The notes: generated by a model not told the origin, from the letters alone. 64,000 nt of DNA from a candidate division WOR-3 bacterium (GCA_016926475.1 JAFGON010000021.1:23351-87350), one strand, 5' to 3'. Positions 42,980-52,889 are shown, numbered from the stretch's first letter. Translations and numbers: made by a program.

Positions 42980-43824
42980 TCGCAAAAAACGCAGGTTTTT
43001 GTTTTGGAGTCAAAAGAGCCGTAAAAATGGCGGAAGAAGTTCTCGATTCTTCCCAATCGACAGAAAAGGTCTACATCCTGGGTGAAATCATTCACAATCC
43101 GCAGACTGTCAAAATGCTCGAAGAAATGGGAGCCGTGACAATAGACGAGAGCGACCTGGAAAAGGTCCAGCCGGGAAAACTCATCTTGAGAAGCCATGGA
43201 GTCCCACTCGAGGTCATTGAAAAGGCCAAAAAACTTAAATTCAGCATTGTTGACACGACATGTCCTTTTGTCAAAAAAGCCCAAATCATAGCAGACCAAA
43301 ATTCAAAAAAGGAAAACCAACTTATTATTATAGGAAAAAAAGAACACCCGGAAGTGAAAGCTTTGCTCTCTCACAGTCTGTATAACGCTTTTGTTATAGG
43401 CTCGATAGAAGAAGTCAAAAAATTGGACTTAAACCCCGACTTAAAAACCGTCATAATAGTCCAGACTACATTCTCAGAAAATAAATTCAAGAAAATTGTG
43501 GGTGAAATTATCTTGCTTTTCAAAGAAGTTTTGGTCTATAATACGATTTGCAACGCGACTTACATCAGAAGAACCGAATCTTTGAGTGTAGCTGAAAAGA
43601 CCGATGTAAATATAGTCGTCGGCGGAAAAAACAGCTCCAACACAAGAGAGTTGACAAACTTTTTAGTCGAAAAGGGCTATAAGGCTTTTCAAATAGAAAG
43701 CCCTGATGAAATCAGGGACGATTTTTTTGATGGATCGGAATGCATCGGAATTACTGGAGGAGCATCCACTCCTCTTTCAGTGATCGAGGAAGTAAAAAAG
43801 TTGATCGAAGATATCCGCGTTTAA
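42967..43824 (+). CDS. ispH: 4-hydroxy-3-methylbut-2-enyl diphosphate reductase
   Basis: A 285-aa iron-sulfur enzyme making IPP and DMAPP, the last step of the MEP isoprenoid pathway. It shows NAGFCFGVKRAVKMAEE with the first cluster Cys, GEIIHNPQTVKML, RSHGVP, DTTCPFVKKAQ with the second Cys, and VYNTICNATYIRR with the third. ITGGASTPLSVIEEV closes the protein. Some bacteria fuse IspH to ribosomal protein S1; here they are separate but adjacent. The ATG follows AAAAGG and overlaps the plsC end. Confidence 0.95.
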   Translation: MRVIVAKNAGFCFGVKRAVKMAEEVLDSSQSTEKVYILGEIIHNPQTVKMLEEMGAVTIDESDLEKVQPGKLILRSHGVPLEVIEKAKKLKFSIVDTTCPFVKKAQIIADQNSKKENQLIIIGKKEHPEVKALLSHSLYNAFVIGSIEEVKKLDLNPDLKTVIIVQTTFSENKFKKIVGEIILLFKEVLVYNTICNATYIRRTESLSVAEKTDVNIVVGGKNSSNTRELTNFLVEKGYKAFQIESPDEIRDDFFDGSECIGITGGASTPLSVIEEVKKLIEDIRV

Positions 43825-43892
43825 GAGCGGGTTTCGATATATAGTGCAGGCAAAGGTTTTGAACAATCTAACGTTATTTGTGCGGAGGAATA

Positions 43893-45536
43893 TTGGAAAA
43901 TCAGAATGTAGTGGAAGGTGAAAAAAACTTTGAAATCTGGGATATAACCGACGATGAGCTGTCCGTTTTAATTGACAAGTATTCCCCATCTCTCGAAGAG
44001 GGGAAAATCGTCAAAGGCACGGTTGTCAGAATTGGACCGAAAGACATCGTCCTCGATATTTGTCAAAAAAGTGAAGGGGTGCTTTCAGCATCCGAGTTCC
44101 CTGAAGATTACTCGCTCAAAGTTGGCGATGTTATAGATGTTTTTCTCGATGAACTCGAAGGTGAAGAAGGATTCGCCGTAGTCTCCAAACAAAAAGCCGA
44201 TTTCATCAAAGTATGGGATGACATCAAAGCGGCTTTCGACAACAGGTCTTCCGTGGAAGGCACAATTACAAAAAGGGTTAAAGGCGGCATGATAGTATCC
44301 GTGTTCGGGGTTGAAGCTTTTCTACCTGGAAGCCAGATAGACTTGAGGCCTTGCAAAGACATGGATCAGCTGCTTGGTAAAAAATTCCAGTTCAGGATCA
44401 TAAAGCTAAACTGGAAAAGAAGAAACATAGTCGTCTCGAGAAGACAGATACTTGAAGAGGACAGAGAACAGAAAAAGAACCAACTTTTCAACGATCTCGA
44501 CGTGAATTCAGTTCTCGAAGGAAAAGTCAAAAACATCACTCCATTCGGAGCTTTCATCGACCTCGGCGGAATCGACGGGCTTCTTCACATCACTGATATA
44601 TCCTGGGGAAGGATTCAGCACCCCAGCGAAGTTCTCTCTATCGGAGACTCGGTTCAAGTCATGGTCATAGGCATAGAAAAAGACAAAAACAGAGTGTCCC
44701 TCGGCATGAAACAGCTCGTACCCGATCCGTGGAAGAACATTACGGAAAAATACCCCGAAGGCACAAAAGTCCAGGGAAGAGTTGTTTCCATGACTGATTA
44801 CGGCGCTTTTGTAGAAATAGAAAAAGGTGTTGAAGGCCTTATTCACATATCAGAAATGTCTTGGACAAAGCATATCAAAAAACCATCCGACATACTCGAG
44901 GTGGATCAGACCATCGAGGCGGTTGTACTCAACATAGATCCGGAAAAACAAAGAATTTCTCTCGGTCTAAAACAAGTAAACCCCGACCCCTGGGAGACAA
45001 TCGAAAACAAGTACCCCGTCGGTTCCATCGTTGAAGGTAAAATCCGGACCATAACTAATTTTGGCGCGTTCATTCAGCTTGAAGAAGGAATAGACGGATT
45101 GATTCATGTCTCGGACATGTCATGGGTTGAGAGAATTGAAACCCCTCGTCAAATACTTAAAGAAGGAAAAAACGTCCAGTGTAAAGTCCTAAAAATAGAC
45201 AAGGAATCCAAGAAAATTTCCCTGGGGATAAAACAGTTGGAAGAAGATCCTGTTCAGAAATTCATATCTTCCCATCAGCCCGGCGATCAAATCACCGGAA
45301 CAATTGTCGAACTTAAAGACAGAGGTATCGTAGTCAAGATCGAAAACAACGCCAGAGGTTTTGTGCCTTTCTCTCATCTTCTAAGCGACAACATAAAAAA
45401 ACCTTCTGATATGTACAAAATCGGAGATAGTTTAGAATTGAAGATAATTGAGATGTCATCAGACGGACGCAGAATTCTTCTGTCGGAAAAAGAAGCGAAT
45501 CCAAATTACGAAGAGAGCAAGGACGCGGATTCCTGA
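43893..45536 (+). CDS. rpsA: 30S ribosomal protein S1
   Basis: About 547 aa with six S1 RNA-binding domains in tandem, opening with GKIVKGTVVRIGPKDIVLDI (about residue 34), SSVEGTITKRVKGGMIV, NSVLEGKVKNITPFGAFIDL, GTKVQGRVVSMTDYGAFVEI, GSIVEGKIRTITNFGAFIQL and GDQITGTIVELKDRGIVVKI. Six domains is the Gram-negative number. I chose the TTG at 43893, preceded by GGAGGAATA; a TTG at 43878 overlaps that site. The 68-base gap before it shows no promoter I trust. It lies between ispH and kdsB. Confidence 0.95.
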   Translation: MENQNVVEGEKNFEIWDITDDELSVLIDKYSPSLEEGKIVKGTVVRIGPKDIVLDICQKSEGVLSASEFPEDYSLKVGDVIDVFLDELEGEEGFAVVSKQKADFIKVWDDIKAAFDNRSSVEGTITKRVKGGMIVSVFGVEAFLPGSQIDLRPCKDMDQLLGKKFQFRIIKLNWKRRNIVVSRRQILEEDREQKKNQLFNDLDVNSVLEGKVKNITPFGAFIDLGGIDGLLHITDISWGRIQHPSEVLSIGDSVQVMVIGIEKDKNRVSLGMKQLVPDPWKNITEKYPEGTKVQGRVVSMTDYGAFVEIEKGVEGLIHISEMSWTKHIKKPSDILEVDQTIEAVVLNIDPEKQRISLGLKQVNPDPWETIENKYPVGSIVEGKIRTITNFGAFIQLEEGIDGLIHVSDMSWVERIETPRQILKEGKNVQCKVLKIDKESKKISLGIKQLEEDPVQKFISSHQPGDQITGTIVELKDRGIVVKIENNARGFVPFSHLLSDNIKKPSDMYKIGDSLELKIIEMSSDGRRILLSEKEANPNYEESKDADS

Positions 45537-45557
45537 TGTTTTAGGGATAGGACAATA

Positions 45558-46310
45558 ATGATCCTCGGCGTCATACCTGTGAGGATTGGTTCAAAAAGGC
45601 TTCCCTTCAAACCTCTTCTGAACCTCGGTGGGAAGCCTCTTTTCTTTTGGGCTGTCGAGAAAGCGCTTGAATGCAAAAAGCTCGACGAAGTTTTAGTGGC
45701 CACTGATTCAAAAGAAATAGCCGAAAAAACGACAGCTCTGAAAAGAGTAAAATGCGTTTTGACTCCTGATTTACCGAGCGGGTCTGACAGAGCGGCTTGG
45801 GTCAGCAGAAAAAGAGAAGACGTCGAAATAGTCGCGAACATCCAGGGGGACGAGCCTTTTATCTGCCCGGAAGACATCGACAGAACTATAGACTCTCTTT
45901 TAAAAGACCCCCTAGCAGACATGGCGACTCTTTACACTAAATTCGACGAAGACGATGACCCTTCTTCCCCCGACAAGGTGAAAATTGTATCGGACAGAAG
46001 GGGTTACGCCCTGTATTTTTCTAGGGCTAAAATCCCTTATCCAAGAGACGGCATGCGCTTCGCTTTTCTCAAACATTTGGGGCTTTATGTCTTCAGAATG
46101 CAATTCCTTATAAACTTCACCGAAAACCCTACAAGCACCCTTGAAAAGGTGGAAATGCTCGAACAGCTGAGGGCTTTGGAAATGGGCGCAAAAATAAAAC
46201 TAATAGAGGCAAAAAAACCTTCTTATGGAATTGACACAGAAGAAGATTACAAAAAAGCCCAAACAATTGTGAAGGGAGAGTCTCACAGATGGCACAAAAA
46301 TACGTCGTAG
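45558..46310 (+). CDS. kdsB: 3-deoxy-manno-octulosonate cytidylyltransferase
   Basis: A 250-aa cytoplasmic enzyme that activates KDO with CTP to give CMP-KDO for lipid A-core assembly. The nucleotidyltransferase loop is GVIPVRIGSKRLPFKPLL, where the usual form is IPARxxSxRxPGK. VANIQGDEPFI is the metal-binding motif, and VEMLEQLRALEMG and YGIDTEEDY at the C-terminus are typical of KdsB. Its presence is the best single sign that this organism makes LPS. It overlaps pyrG by 22 bases, placing the CTP supplier beside the CTP user. Confidence 0.94.
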   Translation: MILGVIPVRIGSKRLPFKPLLNLGGKPLFFWAVEKALECKKLDEVLVATDSKEIAEKTTALKRVKCVLTPDLPSGSDRAAWVSRKREDVEIVANIQGDEPFICPEDIDRTIDSLLKDPLADMATLYTKFDEDDDPSSPDKVKIVSDRRGYALYFSRAKIPYPRDGMRFAFLKHLGLYVFRMQFLINFTENPTSTLEKVEMLEQLRALEMGAKIKLIEAKKPSYGIDTEEDYKKAQTIVKGESHRWHKNTS

Positions 46311-48037
46311 TCGTCGGCGGTGTTATAAGCGGAGTCGGCAAGGGAATAGCTTCCGCTTCCATAGCTAAGATACTCGTTGAATACGGTTATAAAACAACAG
46401 CTATAAAAATCGATCCATACATCAATTTCGACGCCGGGACTTTAAGACCCACCGAGCACGGCGAAGTTTGGGTGACAGACGACGGTGGAGAAATCGACCA
46501 GGATCTCGGTAACTACGAAAGGTTTATCGGAGAACAGATCCCCAAAAAGAATAATATAACAACAGGGCAAGTTTACTGGGCGGTGATCGAAAAGGAAAGA
46601 AACGGAAAATTTTTGGGAGAAACAGTTCAATTCATCCCTCACATACCAGACGAAATAATACAAAGAATAGAAGAATCTTCCGCAGAACACGAAATAGCGG
46701 TAATTGAGATAGGCGGCACTATTGGCGACTACGAAAACATCCCCTTTCTTTTCGCACTAAAAAGCCTCGAGAAAAAATTAGGACAGGGAAGTTTTTCCTA
46801 TGTTCTTCTCACCTACCTTCCAATACCTGGAAACATAGGAGAGATGAAGACCAAACCGACACAGCAGGCAATTAAACTATTGTCTCAGCACGGAATATTC
46901 CCTGACATAATTCTCTGCCGTGCGAAAACTGAAATTGACCAGATAAGAAAAAAGAAAATTGAAATCTACGCTAACATCCCCGCGGAAATGGTGATTTCCG
47001 CTCCCGACGTCTCCTCTGTTTACTCTGTTCCCCTGAATTTCGAAAGAGAAAGCCTCGGAAAAAAAATTCTCATGACCCTCGATTTAAAACCGAAAAAAGA
47101 GGGGGACTGGTCGCAGTGGCAAAAACTCGTAACCCATATAATGAACCCATCCAAAGAGATTTCCATAGGAATGATTGGAAAATATATCGAAACCGGCAAT
47201 TATCAACTCGAAGACGCCTACATATCGGTCAAGCATGCGCTTGAACACGCGGGAGCCAATTCCGACTGCAGGGTTAAAATCTTGTGGATCAGCGCTTCAC
47301 ACGTGCAAACAGAGTCTGAAATAGCACAGTCCCTTGAAGATCTCGACGGAATAATCGTGCCTGGGGGATTCGGCAGACACGGAATTGAAGGTAAAATTAA
47401 GGCCATAAAAATAGCGAGAGAACTGAGAATCCCTTACCTTGGGCTTTGCCTGGGAATGCAGCTCGCTTTGGTTGAAATAGCGCGTAATATACTCGGGCTC
47501 GAAGGGGCTGATTCAACGGAAAACGAACCTCATACTCCGCACCCGGTCGTCACGCTTCTGCCTTCTCAGCAGGAAGCTATGCTGCATTCGAGATACGGAG
47601 CGAGCATGCGTCTCGGCGCGTATCTTGCAAACATCATAAACGGGACTAAAATATCCTCTCTTTACATTCGTTCAGACAGAGTCCAGAGAGACGCTCGCGT
47701 CATAGAATCATTCACCTCTGGCAAAGAAAAGTTCAGATTGGGCGTCAAACCAAAGAATGGGGACTTCATCGAAGTCATAGAAAGACACAGACACAGGTAC
47801 GAGATAAATCCGGCTTACATCAGGCGTTTTGAAGAGGCAGGTGTTGTTTTCTCGGGATTCCACATAAGACATGACAAAGAGGAACCTTTGATGGAGTTTA
47901 TAGAATTACAGGATCATCCATTTTTTATAGCCACACAGGCGCACCCGGAATTCAAGTCAAGCCTTGTGGACCCTTCCCCTTTATTCACCGGTTTTATCAG
48001 ATCCTGCCTGGAAAAACACTACGGAAAACCAGATTGA
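46289..48037 (+). CDS. pyrG: CTP synthase
   Basis: A 582-aa enzyme converting UTP plus glutamine to CTP. The synthase domain begins VVGGVISGVGKGIASASIAK, with IDPYINFDAGTLRPTEHGEV and DQDLGNYERF. The class I glutamine amidotransferase domain has the nucleophile in YLGLCLGMQLALVE, and the partner His and Glu are in AQAHPEFKS. It is about 35-40 residues longer than the E. coli enzyme. The ATG has GGGAGAG upstream. Its stop overlaps the TTG start of the next gene (TTGA). Confidence 0.96.
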   Translation: MAQKYVVVVGGVISGVGKGIASASIAKILVEYGYKTTAIKIDPYINFDAGTLRPTEHGEVWVTDDGGEIDQDLGNYERFIGEQIPKKNNITTGQVYWAVIEKERNGKFLGETVQFIPHIPDEIIQRIEESSAEHEIAVIEIGGTIGDYENIPFLFALKSLEKKLGQGSFSYVLLTYLPIPGNIGEMKTKPTQQAIKLLSQHGIFPDIILCRAKTEIDQIRKKKIEIYANIPAEMVISAPDVSSVYSVPLNFERESLGKKILMTLDLKPKKEGDWSQWQKLVTHIMNPSKEISIGMIGKYIETGNYQLEDAYISVKHALEHAGANSDCRVKILWISASHVQTESEIAQSLEDLDGIIVPGGFGRHGIEGKIKAIKIARELRIPYLGLCLGMQLALVEIARNILGLEGADSTENEPHTPHPVVTLLPSQQEAMLHSRYGASMRLGAYLANIINGTKISSLYIRSDRVQRDARVIESFTSGKEKFRLGVKPKNGDFIEVIERHRHRYEINPAYIRRFEEAGVVFSGFHIRHDKEEPLMEFIELQDHPFFIATQAHPEFKSSLVDPSPLFTGFIRSCLEKHYGKPD

Positions 48038-48675
48038 AATCAAGTTTTTCATCACCCGCGAAGATCTTTTTTGTCCCCTTCGCTTCGATTTTTTTGCTCG
48101 TTTCATCCGATCCCCTTTACTCGGCACTCGTCTTCTGCGTATCTTCTCTTCTGCTTGTCAGCATGGACAGACCTGAAAAGAGTGTCTTGTCCCTTTTAGG
48201 AGCCTTTTTATCTATTCTCGTCAAAAACATTTTTCCCGACGCGGTCATCAACTGCTTCAAGACGATATCAGTGATTTTTTTGCCTTTTTTATGGGCAAAA
48301 GAGATTTCGGCGGATGATCTTCTGTCTTTGCCCCTGGTGGGCAAAACTGCGTTTGCAAAAAGTCTATACATGATATCTGAAATATCATCAAGCTTCATAC
48401 CGTATATGCGATCCGAACTGGCACAGACAGTTTTCATTTTAAAAACATTCAAGCTTCCGAAAAATAGCATTTTTGTGAAAGTCCCTTCTTTGGTGGCTTG
48501 GAGCGTGATGAAAATTGAAAGACGAAAAATAAACCTCTATCTTTCCCTTAAATCAAGAGGTTTCAGAGACACCGATGATTTGGTTTTTTTGGGAAAACCG
48601 GTATTCTTCTCGCGAAAAGACATTTTGCCTTACTCAGCCCTAACCCTTCTTCTGCTTGTAAGGTTTATAACTTGA
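48034..48675 (+). CDS. EcfT/CbiQ-like membrane protein
   Basis: 213 aa, hydrophobic, with about four or five membrane helices in the N-terminal half (KIFFVPFASIFLLVSSDP, SALVFCVSSLLLVSMD, CFKTISVIFLPFLWAKEI) and one at the C-terminus. The segment LYLSLKSRGFRDTDD matches the Ala-Arg-Gly coupling motif of EcfT/CbiQ transmembrane subunits of energy-coupling-factor transporters. No EcfA ATPase or substrate-binding S-component is nearby, so it would have to work with distant partners, or it may have another role. The TTG start overlaps pyrG, and the TGA overlaps the TTG start of truA. Confidence 0.6.
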   Translation: MKSSFSSPAKIFFVPFASIFLLVSSDPLYSALVFCVSSLLLVSMDRPEKSVLSLLGAFLSILVKNIFPDAVINCFKTISVIFLPFLWAKEISADDLLSLPLVGKTAFAKSLYMISEISSSFIPYMRSELAQTVFILKTFKLPKNSIFVKVPSLVAWSVMKIERRKINLYLSLKSRGFRDTDDLVFLGKPVFFSRKDILPYSALTLLLLVRFIT

Positions 48676-49460
48676 GAAGAATAAAATTTGAAGTCTCCTA
48701 CGATGGGAGACAATTCAGCGGGTGGCAAATTCAAAAAGCCAAAAGAACCGCCCAGGAAGAGCTTGAAAAAGCGATTTTCTCGGTCACCAAAAACATTTCA
48801 AAAGTCACGGGAGCCGGTAGGACAGACGCCGGGGTTCATGCGATAGGACAGACAGCTCATTGTGACATTCAATGTGACATACAGGACTTAGACCTTCTCA
48901 GGGCTGTAAATTCGAATTTACCCTGTGATTTGAAGGTAAAAAATCTCTTGACGGTCGAACCTGATTTTCATTCGACCAAAGACGCAGGGGAAAGACAATA
49001 CGTTTACAGGATTGAGTACACTTCGGGCAATCCCTTCACCAGAGGATTCGCGTGGCAGTTGAGAAAGCGGCTCTCCGTTGAAAAGATGGCTAAAACCGCA
49101 TTGTTGTTGAAAGGTAAACACGATTTTTCAGCTTTTTGCATAAAAAAAAGCCTAAAACAGAACAACGAAGTAGATCTCAGAGCTGTTGAAATAGTCAGTT
49201 TACAAAATGGACTACTGCTTTTTTTCGCGGCTGACCGTTATCTTCACAAATTGATAAGGTCCATCGTAGGAATGCTCTACGACGTAGGAAGGGGTAAAGC
49301 GGACCCGGAAACGGCTGAAGTGGCGCTTTTACGGAAAAACAGAATATACGGCGGCTTCACGGCTCCAGCCCAAGGGCTTTACCTCTACAGAGTTCTTTAC
49401 TCAGGGGAAAACGCAAATTTTTCAAAAGAAGAATTTTTCAGCAACTTCACCGGGACATGA
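48672..49460 (+). CDS. truA: tRNA pseudouridine synthase A
   Basis: A 262-aa enzyme that makes pseudouridine at tRNA positions 38-40. It begins KFEVSYDGRQFSGWQIQK, with the catalytic aspartate in GAGRTDAGVHAIGQ (Asp52), RQYVYRI and the C-terminal RYLHKLIRSIVGMLYDVGRG. The length is standard. The start is TTG, overlapping the stop of the previous gene. PurB follows after 10 bases. Confidence 0.95.
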   Translation: MRRIKFEVSYDGRQFSGWQIQKAKRTAQEELEKAIFSVTKNISKVTGAGRTDAGVHAIGQTAHCDIQCDIQDLDLLRAVNSNLPCDLKVKNLLTVEPDFHSTKDAGERQYVYRIEYTSGNPFTRGFAWQLRKRLSVEKMAKTALLLKGKHDFSAFCIKKSLKQNNEVDLRAVEIVSLQNGLLLFFAADRYLHKLIRSIVGMLYDVGRGKADPETAEVALLRKNRIYGGFTAPAQGLYLYRVLYSGENANFSKEEFFSNFTGT

Positions 49461-49470
49461 GGGAGGATTT

Positions 49471-50784
49471 ATGGGCACCCTGGAAAGATACACGTTGCCA
49501 GAAATGAAGGAACTTTGGTCCGACGAAAACAGGTTTCGGACTTGGCTAAAAGTCGAGCTCGCCCAGTGCAGAGCGAGAATGGAATTAGACCAAATTCCTA
49601 AAGCAGAGTTCGGGGAAATCGAGAAAAAAGCGGATTTCGACCTGGAGAGAATCCGTGAAATAGAAGAAGAAGTCGAGCATGACGTCATAGCTTTTCTCAG
49701 TTCTGTAGCCGAGAAGGTAGGTGAACCTTCAAGGCATATCCATTACGGTATGACTTCATCTGACGTGCTCGACACATCTCTCGCCTTGCTCCTTTCAGAA
49801 GCCGGAGAGATGATTCAAAATGAGCTCAAATCGTTGATTCAAAAGACAAAAACCATGGCGCTGAAGACAAAGCACTTTGTAATGATGGGAAGGACACACG
49901 GCGTCCACGCGGAACCCATAACCCTCGGTCTGAAACTGCTCTCTCTCAGAGAAAATTTCAAACGTTCACTCTCCCTGTTGAAGAACGCGACTGAAAACAT
50001 TAAGTATGGAAAGATTTCGGGTCCGGTGGGGGCTTATGGGAACATCGACCCTTACGTCGAAAAAAGAACACTCGAAATTCTCGGGCTTAAAACCGAACCT
50101 GTTTCTACTCAAATCATACCGAGGGACAGACACATGCTATTCGTTATGGCTCTTGCGCACACAGCCTCAGGGATTGAAAGAGCGGCTCTACAGATAAGGC
50201 TGCTTCAGAGAACGGAGACAGGCGAAATATCAGAGCCGTTTTCATCTCGTCAAAAGGGGTCTTCCGCGATGCCTCACAAAAAAAATCCCGTTATTTGCGA
50301 GAGAATTTGCGGACTTTCAAGACTTTTCAGAGGCTTTACGACAGCGGCTATTGAAAACGTCTCTCTTTGGGACGAAAGAGATATAAGCCATTCTTCCGCT
50401 GAGAGAGTTGTTTTGCCAAACGCGACCAGTTTATTGCTTTATATACTAAAAAAAATGCAGTATATTATAGACAATCTTTCGGTTGACACAGTCAAAATGA
50501 CGAACAATAAAAATTTGTCCGGGCAGAGGTATTTGTCTGGAGCTTTTTTATTGAAGCTCTGTGAAAAGGGGATGAACAGAGACGAAGCGTACAGAATAAT
50601 ACAATCCGCGGCACTAAAGGCTCAAGAGGCAGAAAAATCCCTCGTGGAAATTCTTTCCTACGACGAGTTTTTCACCGGTTTTTTCAAAGAAAAGGAGGTT
50701 TTGCAAATTGCCGACGAAGAAAATCTTCTCAAGAATGTCGATTTTGTTTTTGATAGAGTATTTGACTCTGAAAAGGAGGAATAG
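49471..50784 (+). CDS. purB: adenylosuccinate lyase
   Basis: A 437-aa enzyme acting twice in purine synthesis, splitting SAICAR and adenylosuccinate with fumarate release. It is a fumarase/aspartase-superfamily protein, with HYGMTSSDVLDTSLALL, GRTHGVHAEPITLGLKLL and the family signature GSSAMPHKKNPVICERI. The ATG follows GGGAGGATTT. The stop abuts the ATG of the next gene (TAGATG). Confidence 0.95.
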   Translation: MGTLERYTLPEMKELWSDENRFRTWLKVELAQCRARMELDQIPKAEFGEIEKKADFDLERIREIEEEVEHDVIAFLSSVAEKVGEPSRHIHYGMTSSDVLDTSLALLLSEAGEMIQNELKSLIQKTKTMALKTKHFVMMGRTHGVHAEPITLGLKLLSLRENFKRSLSLLKNATENIKYGKISGPVGAYGNIDPYVEKRTLEILGLKTEPVSTQIIPRDRHMLFVMALAHTASGIERAALQIRLLQRTETGEISEPFSSRQKGSSAMPHKKNPVICERICGLSRLFRGFTTAAIENVSLWDERDISHSSAERVVLPNATSLLLYILKKMQYIIDNLSVDTVKMTNNKNLSGQRYLSGAFLLKLCEKGMNRDEAYRIIQSAALKAQEAEKSLVEILSYDEFFTGFFKEKEVLQIADEENLLKNVDFVFDRVFDSEKEE

Positions 50785-51954
50785 ATGATTTCACCGACCG
50801 AATTATTTTTTACCGAAGAACAAAATGAGATAAAGGAACTTTCGAGAAAAATTGCGGAAGAGAAAATACTCCCTGTAAGAGCCGAATACGATAATAAAGA
50901 TATTTTTCCAAGGGAAATTCTCGCCGAACTCGCCAAATCCGATCTATTCAGGGTTTTCATCCCCGAACAATACGACGGATTGGGAGGCGGCACAACAGAG
51001 CTTTCGATTGTAACAGAAGAACTCTCGAGAATTTGCGGCGGTATAGCCATTTGCTATGCGGCGAGCGGTTTAGGCGCGATGCCCATTCTGCTTCACGGCA
51101 GCGACGCTCAGAAGAAAAAATACCTCCCTCCCATAGCGAGCGGAGATAAACTTGCGGCGTTCGCGATAACTGAAGCGGAAGCAGGATCCGATTCCGCAAA
51201 CATAAAAACCAAAGCTGTGCGCAAGGGTGATCAATACATCCTCAACGGGACTAAGCAATTCATAACTTCAGGCAGCGAAGCCGACATCTACGTAGTCTTC
51301 GTCACGACAAATCCCAACAAAGGCATAAGAGGTCTTTCAGCTCTGATAGTCGAGAAAGGCGCCGAAGGTTTTACTTTCGGCAAAAAAGAGAAAAAAATGG
51401 GTATCAGGTCATCCATCACAACAGAACTTGTTTTCGACAACTGCCCTGTACCAAAAGAAAACATAATCGGCGGGGAAGGAAGAGGATTCAGAATAGCAAT
51501 GGACACTTTTGACAGATCGAGACCCGGTGTAGCCTCCCAGGCGATAGGAATAGCCCAGGGGGCTTTCGAAATCGCCCTTGAATACGCTTCAAAAAGAGTG
51601 CAGTTTGAACAGGCGATAATTAACTTTCAGGGAATAGGATTCATGCTCGCTGACATGGAGACTTCAATCCAAGCAGCTAGAAGCCTCAACTTCACGGTCG
51701 CCAAATACGTCGATTCCGGAGTCAAAGACATTGGAAAACTCTCGGCGATGACAAAAGTATTTGCCAGCGACGTCGCGATGAAAGTGACGACGGACGCGGT
51801 TCAAATCCTCGGAGGCTACGGTTATATGCGTGATTACCCCGTGGAGAAGATGATGCGTGACGCGAAAATTACCCAGATCTACGAAGGTACAAACCAGATA
51901 CAAAGATCCATAATAATGACCAAGCTCATACATGAAATGGCACAGAAAAAATAG
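50785..51954 (+). CDS. acyl-CoA dehydrogenase (short/branched-chain type)
   Basis: A 389-aa FAD enzyme that oxidises acyl-CoA to enoyl-CoA, or in fermenters runs with an electron-transfer flavoprotein in the reverse sense. FAITEAEAGSDSANIKT and FITSGSEADIYVVF are the two family signatures, and the catalytic Glu is in QIYEGTNQIQRS near the end. It resembles butyryl/isovaleryl-CoA dehydrogenases. ptb follows after 8 bases, tying it to short-chain acyl-CoA metabolism; no etfAB genes are in the window. Confidence 0.92.
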   Translation: MISPTELFFTEEQNEIKELSRKIAEEKILPVRAEYDNKDIFPREILAELAKSDLFRVFIPEQYDGLGGGTTELSIVTEELSRICGGIAICYAASGLGAMPILLHGSDAQKKKYLPPIASGDKLAAFAITEAEAGSDSANIKTKAVRKGDQYILNGTKQFITSGSEADIYVVFVTTNPNKGIRGLSALIVEKGAEGFTFGKKEKKMGIRSSITTELVFDNCPVPKENIIGGEGRGFRIAMDTFDRSRPGVASQAIGIAQGAFEIALEYASKRVQFEQAIINFQGIGFMLADMETSIQAARSLNFTVAKYVDSGVKDIGKLSAMTKVFASDVAMKVTTDAVQILGGYGYMRDYPVEKMMRDAKITQIYEGTNQIQRSIIMTKLIHEMAQKK

Positions 51955-51962
51955 GAGGTGAC

Positions 51963-52889
51963 ATGAAATTGATCCAGACTTTCGAAGAACTTGTAGATAA
52001 AGCCAAATCATGCCCAAAACAGACCGTTTCAGTCGCATGTGGAGATGACCCTGACACGATAGAAGCTATAGCGAGAGCCGTAAACGAAGGATTCGTTCAC
52101 GCCATAATGGTTGGGGACAAAAATCTCACCGAAGAATTGGCGAAAAAAGTGGGCATTGACCACAAAATATTTGAATATATAGACGAGGCAGACAGAAAGA
52201 CAGCCGGAAAGAAAGCTGTCGAACTCGTAAAGCAGAAAAAAGCCGATATCATAATGAAAGGCATGATTTCCACTTCGGATTACGCCAGGGCTGTTCTCGA
52301 TAAAGAAAAAGGCTTGATGCCTCCGAAATCGACTTTGTCTCACGTCACCATAGCCAAAGTTCCGTCTTATCCGAAATTTCTGATTTTGTCGGATGTGGCG
52401 ATCCTTCCTCAACCCGACCTTTCCCAGAAAGCCCTGATGATAGAATACTGCGTGGAAATCGCCAAATTTCTCGGTATAGACCTCCCGAAAATCGCCATAT
52501 TATCAGCCTCGGAAAAGGTCGAGCCGAAAATTCAATCTTCGATAGATGCCGCTCTTCTCACAAAAATGGCTGAAAGAGGGCAGATAAAAAATTGCATAGT
52601 AGACGGACCTCTCGCCCTCGACATATGTATAAGCAACCACTCCTTGAAAGCAAAAAAATTGTCTTCTCCCGTAAACGGCGAAGCGGACGTGATAATTTTC
52701 CCTAACATTGAGGCGGGGAACTCTTTTTATAAAGGTCTTGTATATCTGGCAAACGGAGTAGTGGCTGCTATTATCGTCGGCGCTACAGCGCCTGGAGTTC
52801 TGGTGTCGAGAGCCGATAGCGACGACACCAAGTTTTACTCAATAGCTTTAGCTTCTCTCGCGGCTTCTTCAAGAATGGGGGATAAATAA
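51963..52889 (+). CDS. ptb: phosphate butyryltransferase
   Basis: A 308-aa enzyme exchanging CoA for phosphate on butyryl or branched acyl groups. It shows SVACGDDPDTIEAIARAVNE, KGMISTSDYARAVLDKEKG, VEPKIQSSIDAALLTKMAE and DGPLALDICISNHSLKAK, which match Ptb rather than Pta. The ATG has an AGGAGGTGAC site. It lies after the acyl-CoA dehydrogenase and 3 bases before fabH; its kinase partner buk is about 40 kb away. Confidence 0.92.
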   Translation: MKLIQTFEELVDKAKSCPKQTVSVACGDDPDTIEAIARAVNEGFVHAIMVGDKNLTEELAKKVGIDHKIFEYIDEADRKTAGKKAVELVKQKKADIIMKGMISTSDYARAVLDKEKGLMPPKSTLSHVTIAKVPSYPKFLILSDVAILPQPDLSQKALMIEYCVEIAKFLGIDLPKIAILSASEKVEPKIQSSIDAALLTKMAERGQIKNCIVDGPLALDICISNHSLKAKKLSSPVNGEADVIIFPNIEAGNSFYKGLVYLANGVVAAIIVGATAPGVLVSRADSDDTKFYSIALASLAASSRMGDK

